From Flavobacterium sp. ALJ2 (GTDB lineage: Bacteria > Bacteroidota > Bacteroidia > Flavobacteriales > Flavobacteriaceae), in contig NZ_JADNRC010000016.1 in NCBI RefSeq assembly GCF_015594725.1, positions 32,277 through 96,276 of the forward strand: DNA of 64,000 nt, in the 5' to 3' direction. Shown in pieces: positions 35,425 to 43,768 of this stretch. The notes beneath the pieces were generated by a model. It was given only the letters and a program-made list of their open reading frames with translations, searched no databases and was not told where the DNA came from. A program made the translations under genes and the position numbers. Numbering within the stretch: the first letter of the stretch is position 1; each line of letters starts with the position of its first letter.

Positions 35425-35874
35425 ATGAAAATTAACTGGGGAACAGCAATTGTAATTGCATTTGGATTGTTTATGACGTTCATTTTGTATTTTGTTTTTA
35501 AAGTACAATCTGATAGTAAATACAGTAATGATTTGGTTGTTGAAGAATATTATAAACATGATTCTCATTTTGGAGATGAAATGATACGTGTTCAAAATGC
35601 TCATGACTTAAAGTTAAAGCCTACGATTGTTACTATGAAAGATGGAGTTAAAATTACTTTTCCAAATACTTTCGAAAGTAAAAATATAAAAGGAGAAGTA
35701 TTGATGTATCGTCCATCAAATAAAAAGCTAGATTTTAATACAGCAATTAGTCTAACCAATTCTGAATTATTGATTCCTCAAAATAAATTGATAAAAGGAC
35801 GTTGGGATGTTAATATGGAATGGCAATATAATGGTAAACAGTATTTAACTAAAGAAGTTGTTTACATTAACTAA
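35425..35874 (+). CDS. ccoH: FixH-family cbb3 oxidase assembly protein
   Basis: A 149-aa protein with one N-terminal helix (GTAIVIAFGLFMTFILYFVF) and a periplasmic beta-rich domain: LVVEEYYKHDSHFG, then VLMYRPSNKKLD and GRWDVNMEWQYNGKQY. These fit FixH/CcoH. It is 12 bp after ccoG and is needed for assembly or stability of the oxidase. Confidence 0.88.
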   Translation: MKINWGTAIVIAFGLFMTFILYFVFKVQSDSKYSNDLVVEEYYKHDSHFGDEMIRVQNAHDLKLKPTIVTMKDGVKITFPNTFESKNIKGEVLMYRPSNKKLDFNTAISLTNSELLIPQNKLIKGRWDVNMEWQYNGKQYLTKEVVYIN

Positions 35875-35939
35875 AATGATACTTGTTATTATCTGTTGAG
35901 TGTAAATAGGTAATAGAAGTATATCTAATATATAAAACA

Positions 35940-36641
35940 ATGCTCTATTCAGCTTTTATATTCGGTTTAATCAGTAGTTTTCACTGTATCGGTATGTGTG
36001 GCCCAATTGCTATGATGTTACCAGTAGACAAGCAAAATGGAGTAAAAAAAGCAATACAAATCACAGTTTATCACTTAGGCAGATTAACAGCATATGGAAC
36101 AATTGGATTAATTTTTGGATTATTAGGAAAAGGTTTTTTTCTTGCCGGAATTCAACAAAAAACATCTATTATCATTGGGGTAATTATGATAATTGTAGTT
36201 CTAACACCAGAGAAAATATTTGCACAATATAATTTCTCAAAACCAGTTTATAAACTCATTTCAAGAATAAAAACCAATCTAGGAAAGCATTTTAGAAACA
36301 AAAGCTATAAGTCTCTTTTTATTATCGGAGTACTTAATGGGTTTTTACCTTGCGGAATGGTATATGTAGCTTTATTTGGTGCAATTGCTATGCAAAGCGC
36401 TAAATTTGGTGTTTTATATATGGTCTTATTTGGTTTAGGAACAGTTCCTTTAATGACCAGTGTGGTATATTTCAATTCGTTTTTAGCGCAATCAACTCGC
36501 AATAAATTTCAAAAAGCAATTCCTTACGTTGCTGTTCTTATTGGAGTTCTCTTTATATTGAGAGGTTTAGGTCTTGGGATTCCATATTTATCTCCATCAA
36601 ATATGAGTTTATTTATTCAGGAAACACCTAGTTGTCATTAA
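35940..36641 (+). CDS. Sulfite exporter TauE/SafE (UreH-like) family membrane protein
   Basis: A 233-aa protein with about six membrane helices. It shows the FHCIGMCGPIAMM segment in helix 1 and NGFLPCGMVYVALFGAIAM later, the two paired motifs of the SafE/UreH-domain family. The conserved Cys residues may bind metal. Genes of this family often end cbb3 clusters in Bacteroidota, where a copper- or sulfur-related assembly role is presumed. It is convergent with hemN, 10 bp away. Confidence 0.8.
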   Translation: MLYSAFIFGLISSFHCIGMCGPIAMMLPVDKQNGVKKAIQITVYHLGRLTAYGTIGLIFGLLGKGFFLAGIQQKTSIIIGVIMIIVVLTPEKIFAQYNFSKPVYKLISRIKTNLGKHFRNKSYKSLFIIGVLNGFLPCGMVYVALFGAIAMQSAKFGVLYMVLFGLGTVPLMTSVVYFNSFLAQSTRNKFQKAIPYVAVLIGVLFILRGLGLGIPYLSPSNMSLFIQETPSCH

Positions 36642-36651
36642 TTAGGAGGAG

Positions 36652-38016
36652 TTAAATAGTCATTGAAAATAAACTTGTTTCTGGAGCTTTTCTCTTTAAG
36701 TGTAAATCAAAAGCCATACAAATATTACGTACAAAGGGTTTGCCAGCTTCTGTAACGTTTATTTTCTTATTCTCAATAGTAAGTAATCCATCGTTCTCCA
36801 TTTCTTTTAGCTGAACTAAAATTTCAGGTATCTCTTTAAAGTAATCACTTTCTTCGCTCCAGGTGGTTTCAAAATTACACATTAAGTTTAGTATGTGTTT
36901 TCTAATAATAAGATCTTCGTTGGTCAATATGTGTCCTTTTACAACAGGAAGTTTGTCCCATTCTAATAATTGATAGTAATCTTCTATTGTTTTTACGTTT
37001 TGAGCAAAACTATACCAACTGTCACTGATTGATGAAACTCCTAGTCCTATCATTAATTGTGTTTTGGAAGCACTATATCCCATGAAATTACGATGTAATT
37101 TCCCTTCTTTAAATGCAGTATATAGATGGTCAGATTTTAGAGAAAAATGATCCATACCAATTTCATGATATTCATTTTTATGCAATAATTGTTTTCCAAT
37201 TTCGTATAATTTTCTTTTTTCTGCATCTTTAGGGACATTTTCATCACTAAACCCCCTTTGTCCGTTGCCTTTAATCCAAGGTACGTGTGCGTAGCTATAA
37301 AAGGCTAGGCGATCAGGTTGTAGTGCATTTGTTTTCTCTATAGTATCTATGATATCTTCGACTTCCTGAAAAGGCAACCCAAAAATCAAATCGTGACTTA
37401 TTGAGGTATAGCCAATTTCTTTAGCCCAAAATGTTACTTTGGCCACATTATGGAAAGATTGCTCACGATGAATGGCTTTTTGTACTTTTTTTGAATAATC
37501 TTGAACACCGTAACTTACTCTTCTAAAGCCTAAGTTGTATAGTTTTTGTAGGTGTTCGTATGTTGTATTATTAGGGTGCCCTTCAAAACTAAATTCATGT
37601 TCTTTGGCTTTATCGGCATAAGAAAAAATACCATTGATTAAATCTTCAAGATTTTTAGGAGAGAAGAAAGTAGGTGTTCCACCCCCTAAGTGAATCTCTT
37701 TAATTGTTGGTCTTTCGTTAAGAAGTTTACAGTATAGACTCCATTCTTTAATAACTGCTTCTATGTATGGATTCTCTACATCATGGTTTTTTGTAATTCG
37801 CTTATTGCAACCACAAAAAGTACACATACTTTCGCAAAAAGGTAAATGGATGTATAAACTAATTCCGTCTTTTTTATTGCTTTCGGTAAATGATTTTCGT
37901 AACGATTCAATCCAAAGTTGATAGGTAAAATCCTTTTCATTCCAATAAGGAACCGTTGGATAGCTTGTATATCTAGGCCCTGGAACATTGTATTTTTGTA
38001 TCAACGAATTTTTCAT
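36652..38016 (-). CDS. hemN: Oxygen-independent coproporphyrinogen III oxidase
   Basis: A 454-aa radical-SAM enzyme. The 4Fe-4S motif is C61-x3-C65-x2-C68-x-C70 (CESMCTFCGC), the HemN-specific form with the extra Cys. PGPRYTSYPTVPYW at the N-terminus, LGGGTPTFF and IGMDHFSLKSD are also family features. It decarboxylates coproporphyrinogen III without oxygen in haem synthesis. Its promoter has an Fnr-type operator, which matches its role when oxygen is low and when haem for the cbb3 oxidase is needed. Confidence 0.95.
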   Translation of the reverse strand: MKNSLIQKYNVPGPRYTSYPTVPYWNEKDFTYQLWIESLRKSFTESNKKDGISLYIHLPFCESMCTFCGCNKRITKNHDVENPYIEAVIKEWSLYCKLLNERPTIKEIHLGGGTPTFFSPKNLEDLINGIFSYADKAKEHEFSFEGHPNNTTYEHLQKLYNLGFRRVSYGVQDYSKKVQKAIHREQSFHNVAKVTFWAKEIGYTSISHDLIFGLPFQEVEDIIDTIEKTNALQPDRLAFYSYAHVPWIKGNGQRGFSDENVPKDAEKRKLYEIGKQLLHKNEYHEIGMDHFSLKSDHLYTAFKEGKLHRNFMGYSASKTQLMIGLGVSSISDSWYSFAQNVKTIEDYYQLLEWDKLPVVKGHILTNEDLIIRKHILNLMCNFETTWSEESDYFKEIPEILVQLKEMENDGLLTIENKKINVTEAGKPFVRNICMAFDLHLKRKAPETSLFSMTI

Positions 38017-38038
38017 AGTTAAATATTTAATGTATTAT

Positions 38039-38082
38039 CAAAATTAATCAGAAACTTAGAAGATTAAAATGATAATTATCAT
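38039..38082 (-). promoter_or_regulatory. hemN promoter with Fnr-type operator
   Basis: On the minus strand the palindrome ATGATAATTATCAT (38082-38069) is followed by TAATTTTG (38046-38039), a full -7 match. The centre-to-element distance is 29.5 bp, as at ccoI and ccoS. The hemN ATG follows 23 bases later. Confidence 0.85.
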
Positions 38083-38098
38083 AATGTAATGCAAAAAA

Positions 38099-38124
38099 AA
38101 AGAGGCTCATTTTTGAGCCTCTTT
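38099..38124 (-). terminator. Intrinsic terminator of the 38.1-38.6 kb gene
   Basis: AAAGAGGCTCA pairs with TGAGCCTCTTT around a short T loop. On the minus strand it is followed by nine T. It lies between this gene and the hemN operator, so transcription does not run into the hemN promoter. Confidence 0.85.
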
Positions 38125-38143
38125 AACGAATTAAAAACTAATC

Positions 38144-38614
38144 TTAAATACATTCCTGTATAATTTCTACCCATTTTTTACCTAATTGTTGATCTTCATG
38201 TAAACATGCTTGATTTATTTGATCATCTTCAATATTGTAAAATGGAATTATAATTTTTTGTGCTGTTGTTTTATCTTGAAACTCAAAATCAACTTTTATA
38301 ATAGCCTCTGAGCTTGCTTCAGTTGTAGGTACTAATCGACAAGATTTAACAAGATTTAAATCTATAAATGAACTCTCTTGTTTTCCTTTATTAAAGTTCA
38401 TTGCTATAAAACCTTTATTCTTTTTATCAAGAGCTAGAATTTTTTTGTTTTGTGATTCAGTTAAATCAAAGTTGAATTTTCCATTTTGACTATATTTCTC
38501 TTTTATAGTTTTGATTTTGGCTTTGTTTAATGAATTTGAGCGGTAAGAGAAGTAAAGAGGTAATATTGTTATTATAGCAAGTGCAATGCCTATTATAGTT
38601 ACGGAGTTATCCAT
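38144..38614 (-). CDS. Hypothetical membrane-anchored protein
   Basis: A 156-aa protein with one N-terminal helix (VTIIGIALAIITILPLYFSY) and a soluble domain of about 120 residues: SLIDLNLVKSCR, then KVDFEFQDKTTAQKIIIPFYN and an end rich in Gln, Glu and Lys. I do not recognise the family. It is a single-gene unit near the cbb3/hemN locus, without an Fnr-type operator. A cytoplasmic domain behind a membrane anchor is likely. Confidence 0.7.
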   Translation of the reverse strand: MDNSVTIIGIALAIITILPLYFSYRSNSLNKAKIKTIKEKYSQNGKFNFDLTESQNKKILALDKKNKGFIAMNFNKGKQESSFIDLNLVKSCRLVPTTEASSEAIIKVDFEFQDKTTAQKIIIPFYNIEDDQINQACLHEDQQLGKKWVEIIQECI

Positions 38615-38728
38615 TATTGTTTTATTTTAAATTTAATTATATAACATGAAATAATAAACTGAATGCTATTTGCAAACTGTTTACTTGAGAAGAAATTAAT
38701 CTTCAATAAATGAAATCATGAGATTTAA

Positions 38729-39082
38729 TTACCAGAAATAATGGAAAGGATAGAGTAGTATCGATATTTTCTTTCTCTGATTTATAATTTGATCTACAAA
38801 GTTGAATGTACTTCTTTGAATTTTGTAATCTGGAATTACGATTAAAAAAGCATCAAACCATTTAGATAGAGAAGGGTTCGGATAATTTGTTTTTAAATCG
38901 GCAACAATATAAAAGATTGCCTGGGGCTGTATAAATGCAGAAGTTTTGATGCTATCAGGGGTTAAATTAGCATCTGTTTTTTGAGGTTGAATTACATCAA
39001 TAACAACTTTGTCTGCATTATAAGCAGATAAAAAGAGCATTAAGAGCCCAACAAAGATGATTGCTTTGCGAATCCAAGTCAT
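38729..39082 (-). CDS. Hypothetical exported or membrane-anchored protein
   Basis: A 117-aa protein with an N-terminal hydrophobic segment (AIIFVGLLMLFLSAYNAD) that can be a signal anchor. The rest, including VVIDVIQPQKTDANLTPDSIK, matches no family I know. The flanking gaps (38615-38728 and 39083-39182) are short and AT-rich with no other gene. It is probably real because its composition is protein-like and it has a plausible export signal. Confidence 0.5.
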   Translation of the reverse strand: MTWIRKAIIFVGLLMLFLSAYNADKVVIDVIQPQKTDANLTPDSIKTSAFIQPQAIFYIVADLKTNYPNPSLSKWFDAFLIVIPDYKIQRSTFNFVDQIINQRKKISILLYPFHYFW

Positions 39083-39182
39083 ATTGCAAATCTAATTCAT
39101 AAAATGTAATTTTAAGCACCTTTTAAGGAAAAAATCGCATAATATATCTGATAATGCTGGCCTCTAAATGTTTTAAGATTTA

Positions 39183-39605
39183 TTATTGTTGCATTTTAAA
39201 ATAATAATCTGCTGAATGCTTTCCGCTGCCATAAAAAAAGAAAAATAAGCATACAATAAAAACAGAGATAGCTAATAGTAAATTTTGAGAATGCATTTCG
39301 CCCATAAAATTTACTAAGATTGCTCCTAATAAGATTGGTAATTGTGCGCCGATTGCCCATCGGGTAAGAAGTCCAAAAACAATCATGATACCTCCAATCA
39401 TGTGGGCTGGTGCTATGTAATGTAAAAGGAACATTCCGCCACCAAACTTGTCAATTGGAGATATTAAATCATGTAAATACTGGATATTAGTTACAAAGAA
39501 AATTCCTTTCATAAACAAAAATACCCCCAAAGCAATACGTAATAAATCTACAGGTAAATAAGTGTGCGCATTTGCCCATTTATTTAAATTTTTTACATTT
39601 TCCAT
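39183..39605 (-). CDS. DoxX-family membrane protein
   Basis: A 140-aa protein with four membrane helices. LLRIALGVFLFMKGIFFVTN, AHMIGGIMIVFGLLTRWAIGAQLPILLGA and the C-terminal SVFIVCLFFFFYGSG fit DoxX/YphA. Members are linked to redox or thiol stress, but function is poorly defined. It is a single-gene unit. Confidence 0.82.
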   Translation of the reverse strand: MENVKNLNKWANAHTYLPVDLLRIALGVFLFMKGIFFVTNIQYLHDLISPIDKFGGGMFLLHYIAPAHMIGGIMIVFGLLTRWAIGAQLPILLGAILVNFMGEMHSQNLLLAISVFIVCLFFFFYGSGKHSADYYFKMQQ

Positions 39606-39708
39606 GATACTATAATTATTTAATAATAGTACTAAGTTACTAATTTTTAGTTATATAGTTGTTTTTTTTGGTTGTAAAAAATGTTTAAATGATTTTTTAT
39701 GTTAAAAA

Positions 39709-41337
39709 TTATACCTGAATAACACCAAGGTTAAATGGTTTTGTGATAGGAGAGTGGTTCGCGGCTTCGATTCCCATAGAGATCCATGTGCGTGTATCCA
39801 ATGGATCTATGATAGCATCGGTCCATAATCGAGAAGCGGCATAGTATGGAGAAACTTGTTCATCATAACGTGCTTTTATTTTTGCAAATAATTCCGCCTC
39901 TTTTGCCTCATCTACGATTTCTCCTTTCGATTTTAGAGAAGAGGCTTCTATTTGTGCCAATACTTTAGCAGCTTGTGTTCCACCCATTACTGCAAGTTCG
40001 GCGCTTGGCCAAGCAAAAATTAATCTAGGGTCATAAGCTTTTCCACACATGGCATAGTTTCCTGCTCCGTATGAATTCCCTACGATAACGGTAAATTTTG
40101 GTACTACCGAATTACTCACAGCATTTACCATTTTTGCACCGTCTTTTATAATTCCGCCATGCTCTGATTTAGAACCTACCATGAAACCTGTAACATCTTG
40201 TACAAATACCAAAGGGATTTTTTTCTGATTGCAATTGGCAATAAAACGAGTTGCTTTATCGGCACTATCTGAGTAAATAACACCTCCAAATTGCATTTCA
40301 CCTTTTGCAGTTTTCACCACTTTTCTTTGGTTGGCTACAATTCCTACTGCCCAACCATCAATTCGTGCATAACCAGTTATTAAAGACTGGCCATAGCCTT
40401 CTTTATAGGCTTCAAATTCCGAATTGTCAACCATACGCTTAATGATTTCCATCATATCGTATTGTTCATTTCGTGCTTTTGGTAAAATGCCATAGATTTC
40501 TGTTGGATCTAAGGCTGGTTTTTGGGCTTTAATTCGGTTATAACCAGCTTTGTCATAATCACCAATTTTATCTACAATATTTTTTATTTTATCCAATGCA
40601 GCTGCATCATCCTTAGCTTTATAATCGGTAACACCAGAAATTTCGCAATGAGTAGTTGCTCCGCCTAATGTTTCATTATCTATTGTTTCTCCAATGGCAG
40701 CTTTTACTAAATAACTTCCAGCAAGAAAAATACTTCCAGTTTTATCTACAATTAAAGCTTCATCACTCATAATTGGCAGATAGGCTCCGCCTGCTACGCA
40801 ACTACCCATTACAGCAGCGATTTGAGTAATACCCATACTGCTCATTTGAGCGTTATTTCTAAAAATACGTCCGAAATGCTCTTTATCGGGGAAAATTTCA
40901 TCTTGTAAAGGCAAATAAACACCTGCACTATCTACAAGATAAATTATAGGTAATCTATTTTCCATTGCAATTTCTTGTGCGCGTAGATTTTTTTTGGCAG
41001 TAATAGGAAACCATGCACCTGCTTTTACAGTAGCATCATTGGCAACCACAACACATTGTTTTCCTCGCACATATCCTATTTTTATAACAACACCACCAGA
41101 CGGACATCCGCCATGTTCGGAATACATTCCGTCTCCAACAAAGCCTCCGATTTCTATATTTTTTGAATTTTCGTCAAGTAAATAATCAATTCGCTCTCTT
41201 GCGGTCATTTTTCCTTCTGCATGAAGTTTTTCTATACGTTTTTCGCCACCGCCTAATTTTACTTTAGCAAATTTTTGTTTTAGTTCAGAAAGTAAGAGTT
41301 TATTGTGATCTTCGTTTTTATTGAAGTTTAAATCCAT
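39709..41337 (-). CDS. Acyl-CoA carboxylase carboxyltransferase subunit
   Basis: A 542-aa beta subunit of a biotin-dependent acyl-CoA carboxylase of the propionyl/methylcrotonyl group. The motifs are KMTARERIDYLLDE, GGCPSGGVVIKIG, VAGGAYLPIMSDEAL, the oxyanion GQSLITGYARIDG region, and GGTQAAKVLAQIE near residue 450. No biotin-carboxylase or biotin carrier gene is near. GGATTHCEISGV suggests the methylcrotonyl-CoA type, but propionyl-CoA cannot be excluded. Length is normal. No promoter with a clear -7 element was found. Confidence 0.88.
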   Translation of the reverse strand: MDLNFNKNEDHNKLLLSELKQKFAKVKLGGGEKRIEKLHAEGKMTARERIDYLLDENSKNIEIGGFVGDGMYSEHGGCPSGGVVIKIGYVRGKQCVVVANDATVKAGAWFPITAKKNLRAQEIAMENRLPIIYLVDSAGVYLPLQDEIFPDKEHFGRIFRNNAQMSSMGITQIAAVMGSCVAGGAYLPIMSDEALIVDKTGSIFLAGSYLVKAAIGETIDNETLGGATTHCEISGVTDYKAKDDAAALDKIKNIVDKIGDYDKAGYNRIKAQKPALDPTEIYGILPKARNEQYDMMEIIKRMVDNSEFEAYKEGYGQSLITGYARIDGWAVGIVANQRKVVKTAKGEMQFGGVIYSDSADKATRFIANCNQKKIPLVFVQDVTGFMVGSKSEHGGIIKDGAKMVNAVSNSVVPKFTVIVGNSYGAGNYAMCGKAYDPRLIFAWPSAELAVMGGTQAAKVLAQIEASSLKSKGEIVDEAKEAELFAKIKARYDEQVSPYYAASRLWTDAIIDPLDTRTWISMGIEAANHSPITKPFNLGVIQV

Positions 41338-41461
41338 AATAAAATAATGTTTTTATAAAATAGTGTGTGCTAATTTACGAAATCGATCGAAATAAATTGA
41401 TATGATGCGATTACTTTAAAAAGATAAACCGTAAAGTGTTTATATACAGGTAGAAACAAAA

Positions 41462-41487
41462 AAAAACAGAAGTTACCTTCTGTTTTT
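41462..41487 (-). terminator. Intrinsic terminator of lpxD
   Basis: AAAAACAGAAG pairs with CTTCTGTTTTT with a 4-nt loop. On the minus strand a long T-run follows. It lies 20 bases after the lpxD stop. Confidence 0.8.
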
Positions 41488-41506
41488 AATATATTTAAGT
41501 TTTTTT

Positions 41507-42505
41507 TTATTTTTTAGAATCGGAGACTAATCGTTTCAAAATCGCCCATTGTTTTAATGCATCACGAGCTTCTACAGCTGGATATCCTAACATTGTTTTG
41601 CCTGCAGGAACATCACCAGTAACTCCAGATCCAGCACCCACAATAGCACCATCACCGATAGTTGTATGGTCTTTAATTGAAGCGCTACCACCAATAATAA
41701 CTCCGTTTCCTAGCGTTACAGAACCAGCTAAACCGCTATTCCCAGCCATTATACAAAACTTACCTAATTTGCTGTTGTGACCTATTTGGACTAAATTATC
41801 AATTTTGCATCCATCACCTAGAATTGTAGAGCTAAATTTTCCGCGATCTACACATGAATTTGCTCCTATTTCTACCCCATTTCCGATGATTACATTTCCG
41901 ATTTGAGGAATTTTAACTAATCCTTTTTCACTACATGGACGAAATCCGAAGCCATCTGCGCCAATAGTTGCATTAGGATGTATGATACAATCATTACCAA
42001 TATGACAACGTTCGCGGATTACAGCTCCAGACCAAATTATGGTGTTTTTTCCGATGGTACAATCGTCAAGAATAGTCACATTTGGATAAATAGTTACATT
42101 ATCGGCTAGCTTTACTTTAGGCCCGATGTAACATCCAGCTCCTATTCGAACGCCATCGCCAATAATTGCAGATTCATCTACAACTGCTCTATCGTGAATA
42201 TCATTATGAAAAACTGGTGTAGGCGGTGCAAAAAGAGCTAATATTTGTGACATTGCTAAATCGGCATTCTTTACTTTTATAAAAGCTCGATTTTCTCCTG
42301 GTTCTATTGAAATATCTTCATTAACAATGGCTACACAGGCTTTGGAGTCTTGCCAATATTTTTCATACTTCTTGTTTCCAATGAACGAAATTTCGGTATT
42401 GGTGGCTTTGTCTAATTGTTCTGTTGCGGTAATGTTCTGTGAAGTATTACCATAAATAACACCATTAATTACTTCATTAAGCTCTTGAATAGAATAGGAT
42501 TTCAT
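41507..42505 (-). CDS. lpxD: UDP-3-O-acylglucosamine N-acyltransferase
   Basis: A 332-aa LpxD of lipid A synthesis, adding an (R)-3-hydroxyacyl chain from acyl-ACP to the 2-amine of UDP-3-O-acyl-GlcN. It has an N-terminal uridine-binding domain (MKSYSIQELNEVINGVIYGN), then a beta-helix of hexapeptide repeats with NATIGADGFGFRP and VQIGHNSKLG, which contains the catalytic His, and SGLAGSVTLGNG. Flavobacteria usually have another lpxD in the lpxD-lpxC/fabZ-lpxA operon. This stand-alone copy may be a paralogue. Confidence 0.88.
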   Translation of the reverse strand: MKSYSIQELNEVINGVIYGNTSQNITATEQLDKATNTEISFIGNKKYEKYWQDSKACVAIVNEDISIEPGENRAFIKVKNADLAMSQILALFAPPTPVFHNDIHDRAVVDESAIIGDGVRIGAGCYIGPKVKLADNVTIYPNVTILDDCTIGKNTIIWSGAVIRERCHIGNDCIIHPNATIGADGFGFRPCSEKGLVKIPQIGNVIIGNGVEIGANSCVDRGKFSSTILGDGCKIDNLVQIGHNSKLGKFCIMAGNSGLAGSVTLGNGVIIGGSASIKDHTTIGDGAIVGAGSGVTGDVPAGKTMLGYPAVEARDALKQWAILKRLVSDSKK

Positions 42506-42823
42506 TTATTATTGATTAGTTTTAGGGTTGCGTGGTATTTTTTGCCAAATAAAATCAATTAGTATTTAATTACCTAATTATAATTTGATGTATTTTATTA
42601 AAAAGATAAAATAATAATCTGATTATTATAAAAACGTTATTAAATCTATTAAATTGTTAATAGTTTTTATTTGATAAGAGATTTTTTTTTTTGGAATATT
42701 AATATCGCTCTATATGAAGTAGTAAATGAATGAGGTTGTGATAGATATAATATTTTAATTAAAATGTGTAACAGTAATAATTCTTTATGATGTATTTTTA
42801 TAGCAAAAATCAACAAAATTTAT
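42506..42823. other. Gene-free AT-rich gap between divergent lpxD and pldA
   Basis: The 318 bases hold no reading frame, hairpin or repeat that I can support. Two oppositely directed promoters should lie here, but I do not see a full TAnnTTTG element. T-rich and A-rich tracts dominate. Confidence 0.6.
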
Positions 42824-43732
42824 ATGAAATTATTTTCTGTTAGAAAAGTATTTATTTTCTTATTATTTAATTCGGTAATTGCTTACTCCCAAGTTAAGGA
42901 CATGTTTAGTAAGCCTACTAAGCTTCATACAATATCTGAACGATGGGAATTAACTCCAGAGACATCAAATGGGACATTTTTAATAACACCATATAAATCT
43001 ATTTATGTTTTGCCTGCTAATTGGTATAGTTCACCCAATGAGCAGCCTTACTCAGGAAATAATAAGCCAGAGTATGTTGCACCTCCAGGTACGAATTATA
43101 ATAATATTGAAACAAAATTTCAGCTTAGTTTTAAAACAAAAATTCTTCATAATGCTCTTTTTGGGAAAGGAGATTTATGGGTTGGGTACACACAAGAATC
43201 ACAATGGCAGATTTATAATGAAAGTTTATCAAGGCCATTTAGGGAAATTAATTATGAGCCTGAAGTTATTTTTAATTACCCACTTGATTTTAGTGTTTTA
43301 GGTTTTAATATGCGAATGGTAGGTGTTGCATTCAATCATGAATCAAACGGAAAAGGGTTGCCTTTTTCTAGAAGTTGGAATAGGATTATTTTTCATTTGG
43401 GATTTGATCGTGATAATTGGAGTGTATATGTAAGACCATGGTTGAGACTTCGCGCAACAAAAGATGATAATCCAGATATTGCTAAATATATAGGACGTGG
43501 AGATATAAATATAATTTACACTAAAAATAAAAGCATATTTACATTTACAGGAACTAATAATTTAAGTTTTAATAACAATAGAGGGGGTGCTGCCTTTTCG
43601 TGGTCCTATCCTATTGTTGGAAATTTGAAAGGGTTTCTTTTAGCAACACATGGTTATGGTGAAACGTTAATAGATTATAATAATCTGCAAACTACAATAG
43701 GTGTGGGGGTTTCTTTAATTGGGCCACTTTAG
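42824..43732 (+). CDS. pldA: Outer-membrane phospholipase A
   Basis: A 302-aa protein with a signal peptide (VFIFLLFNSVIAYSQ) and a beta-barrel. The active site is complete: His172-x-Ser174-Asn-Gly (FNHESNGKG) and Asn186 in SRSWNR. The Ser-to-Asn spacing of 12 and His-to-Asn of 14 equal those of E. coli PldA (142, 144, 156). It hydrolyses phospholipids that reach the outer leaflet and so keeps lipid asymmetry. It is a single-gene unit. Confidence 0.9.
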   Translation: MKLFSVRKVFIFLLFNSVIAYSQVKDMFSKPTKLHTISERWELTPETSNGTFLITPYKSIYVLPANWYSSPNEQPYSGNNKPEYVAPPGTNYNNIETKFQLSFKTKILHNALFGKGDLWVGYTQESQWQIYNESLSRPFREINYEPEVIFNYPLDFSVLGFNMRMVGVAFNHESNGKGLPFSRSWNRIIFHLGFDRDNWSVYVRPWLRLRATKDDNPDIAKYIGRGDINIIYTKNKSIFTFTGTNNLSFNNNRGGAAFSWSYPIVGNLKGFLLATHGYGETLIDYNNLQTTIGVGVSLIGPL

Positions 43733-43742
43733 AATAATAAAA

Positions 43743-43763
43743 AACCCAGCATTAAGCTGGGTT
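43743..43763. terminator. Terminator between convergent pldA and prfB
   Basis: AACCCAGC pairs with GCTGGGTT around a 5-nt loop. It has A on the left and a weak T on the right. On the minus strand TTTTTATTATT follows, so it fits prfB best. Confidence 0.7.
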
Positions 43764-43768
43764 GATAT

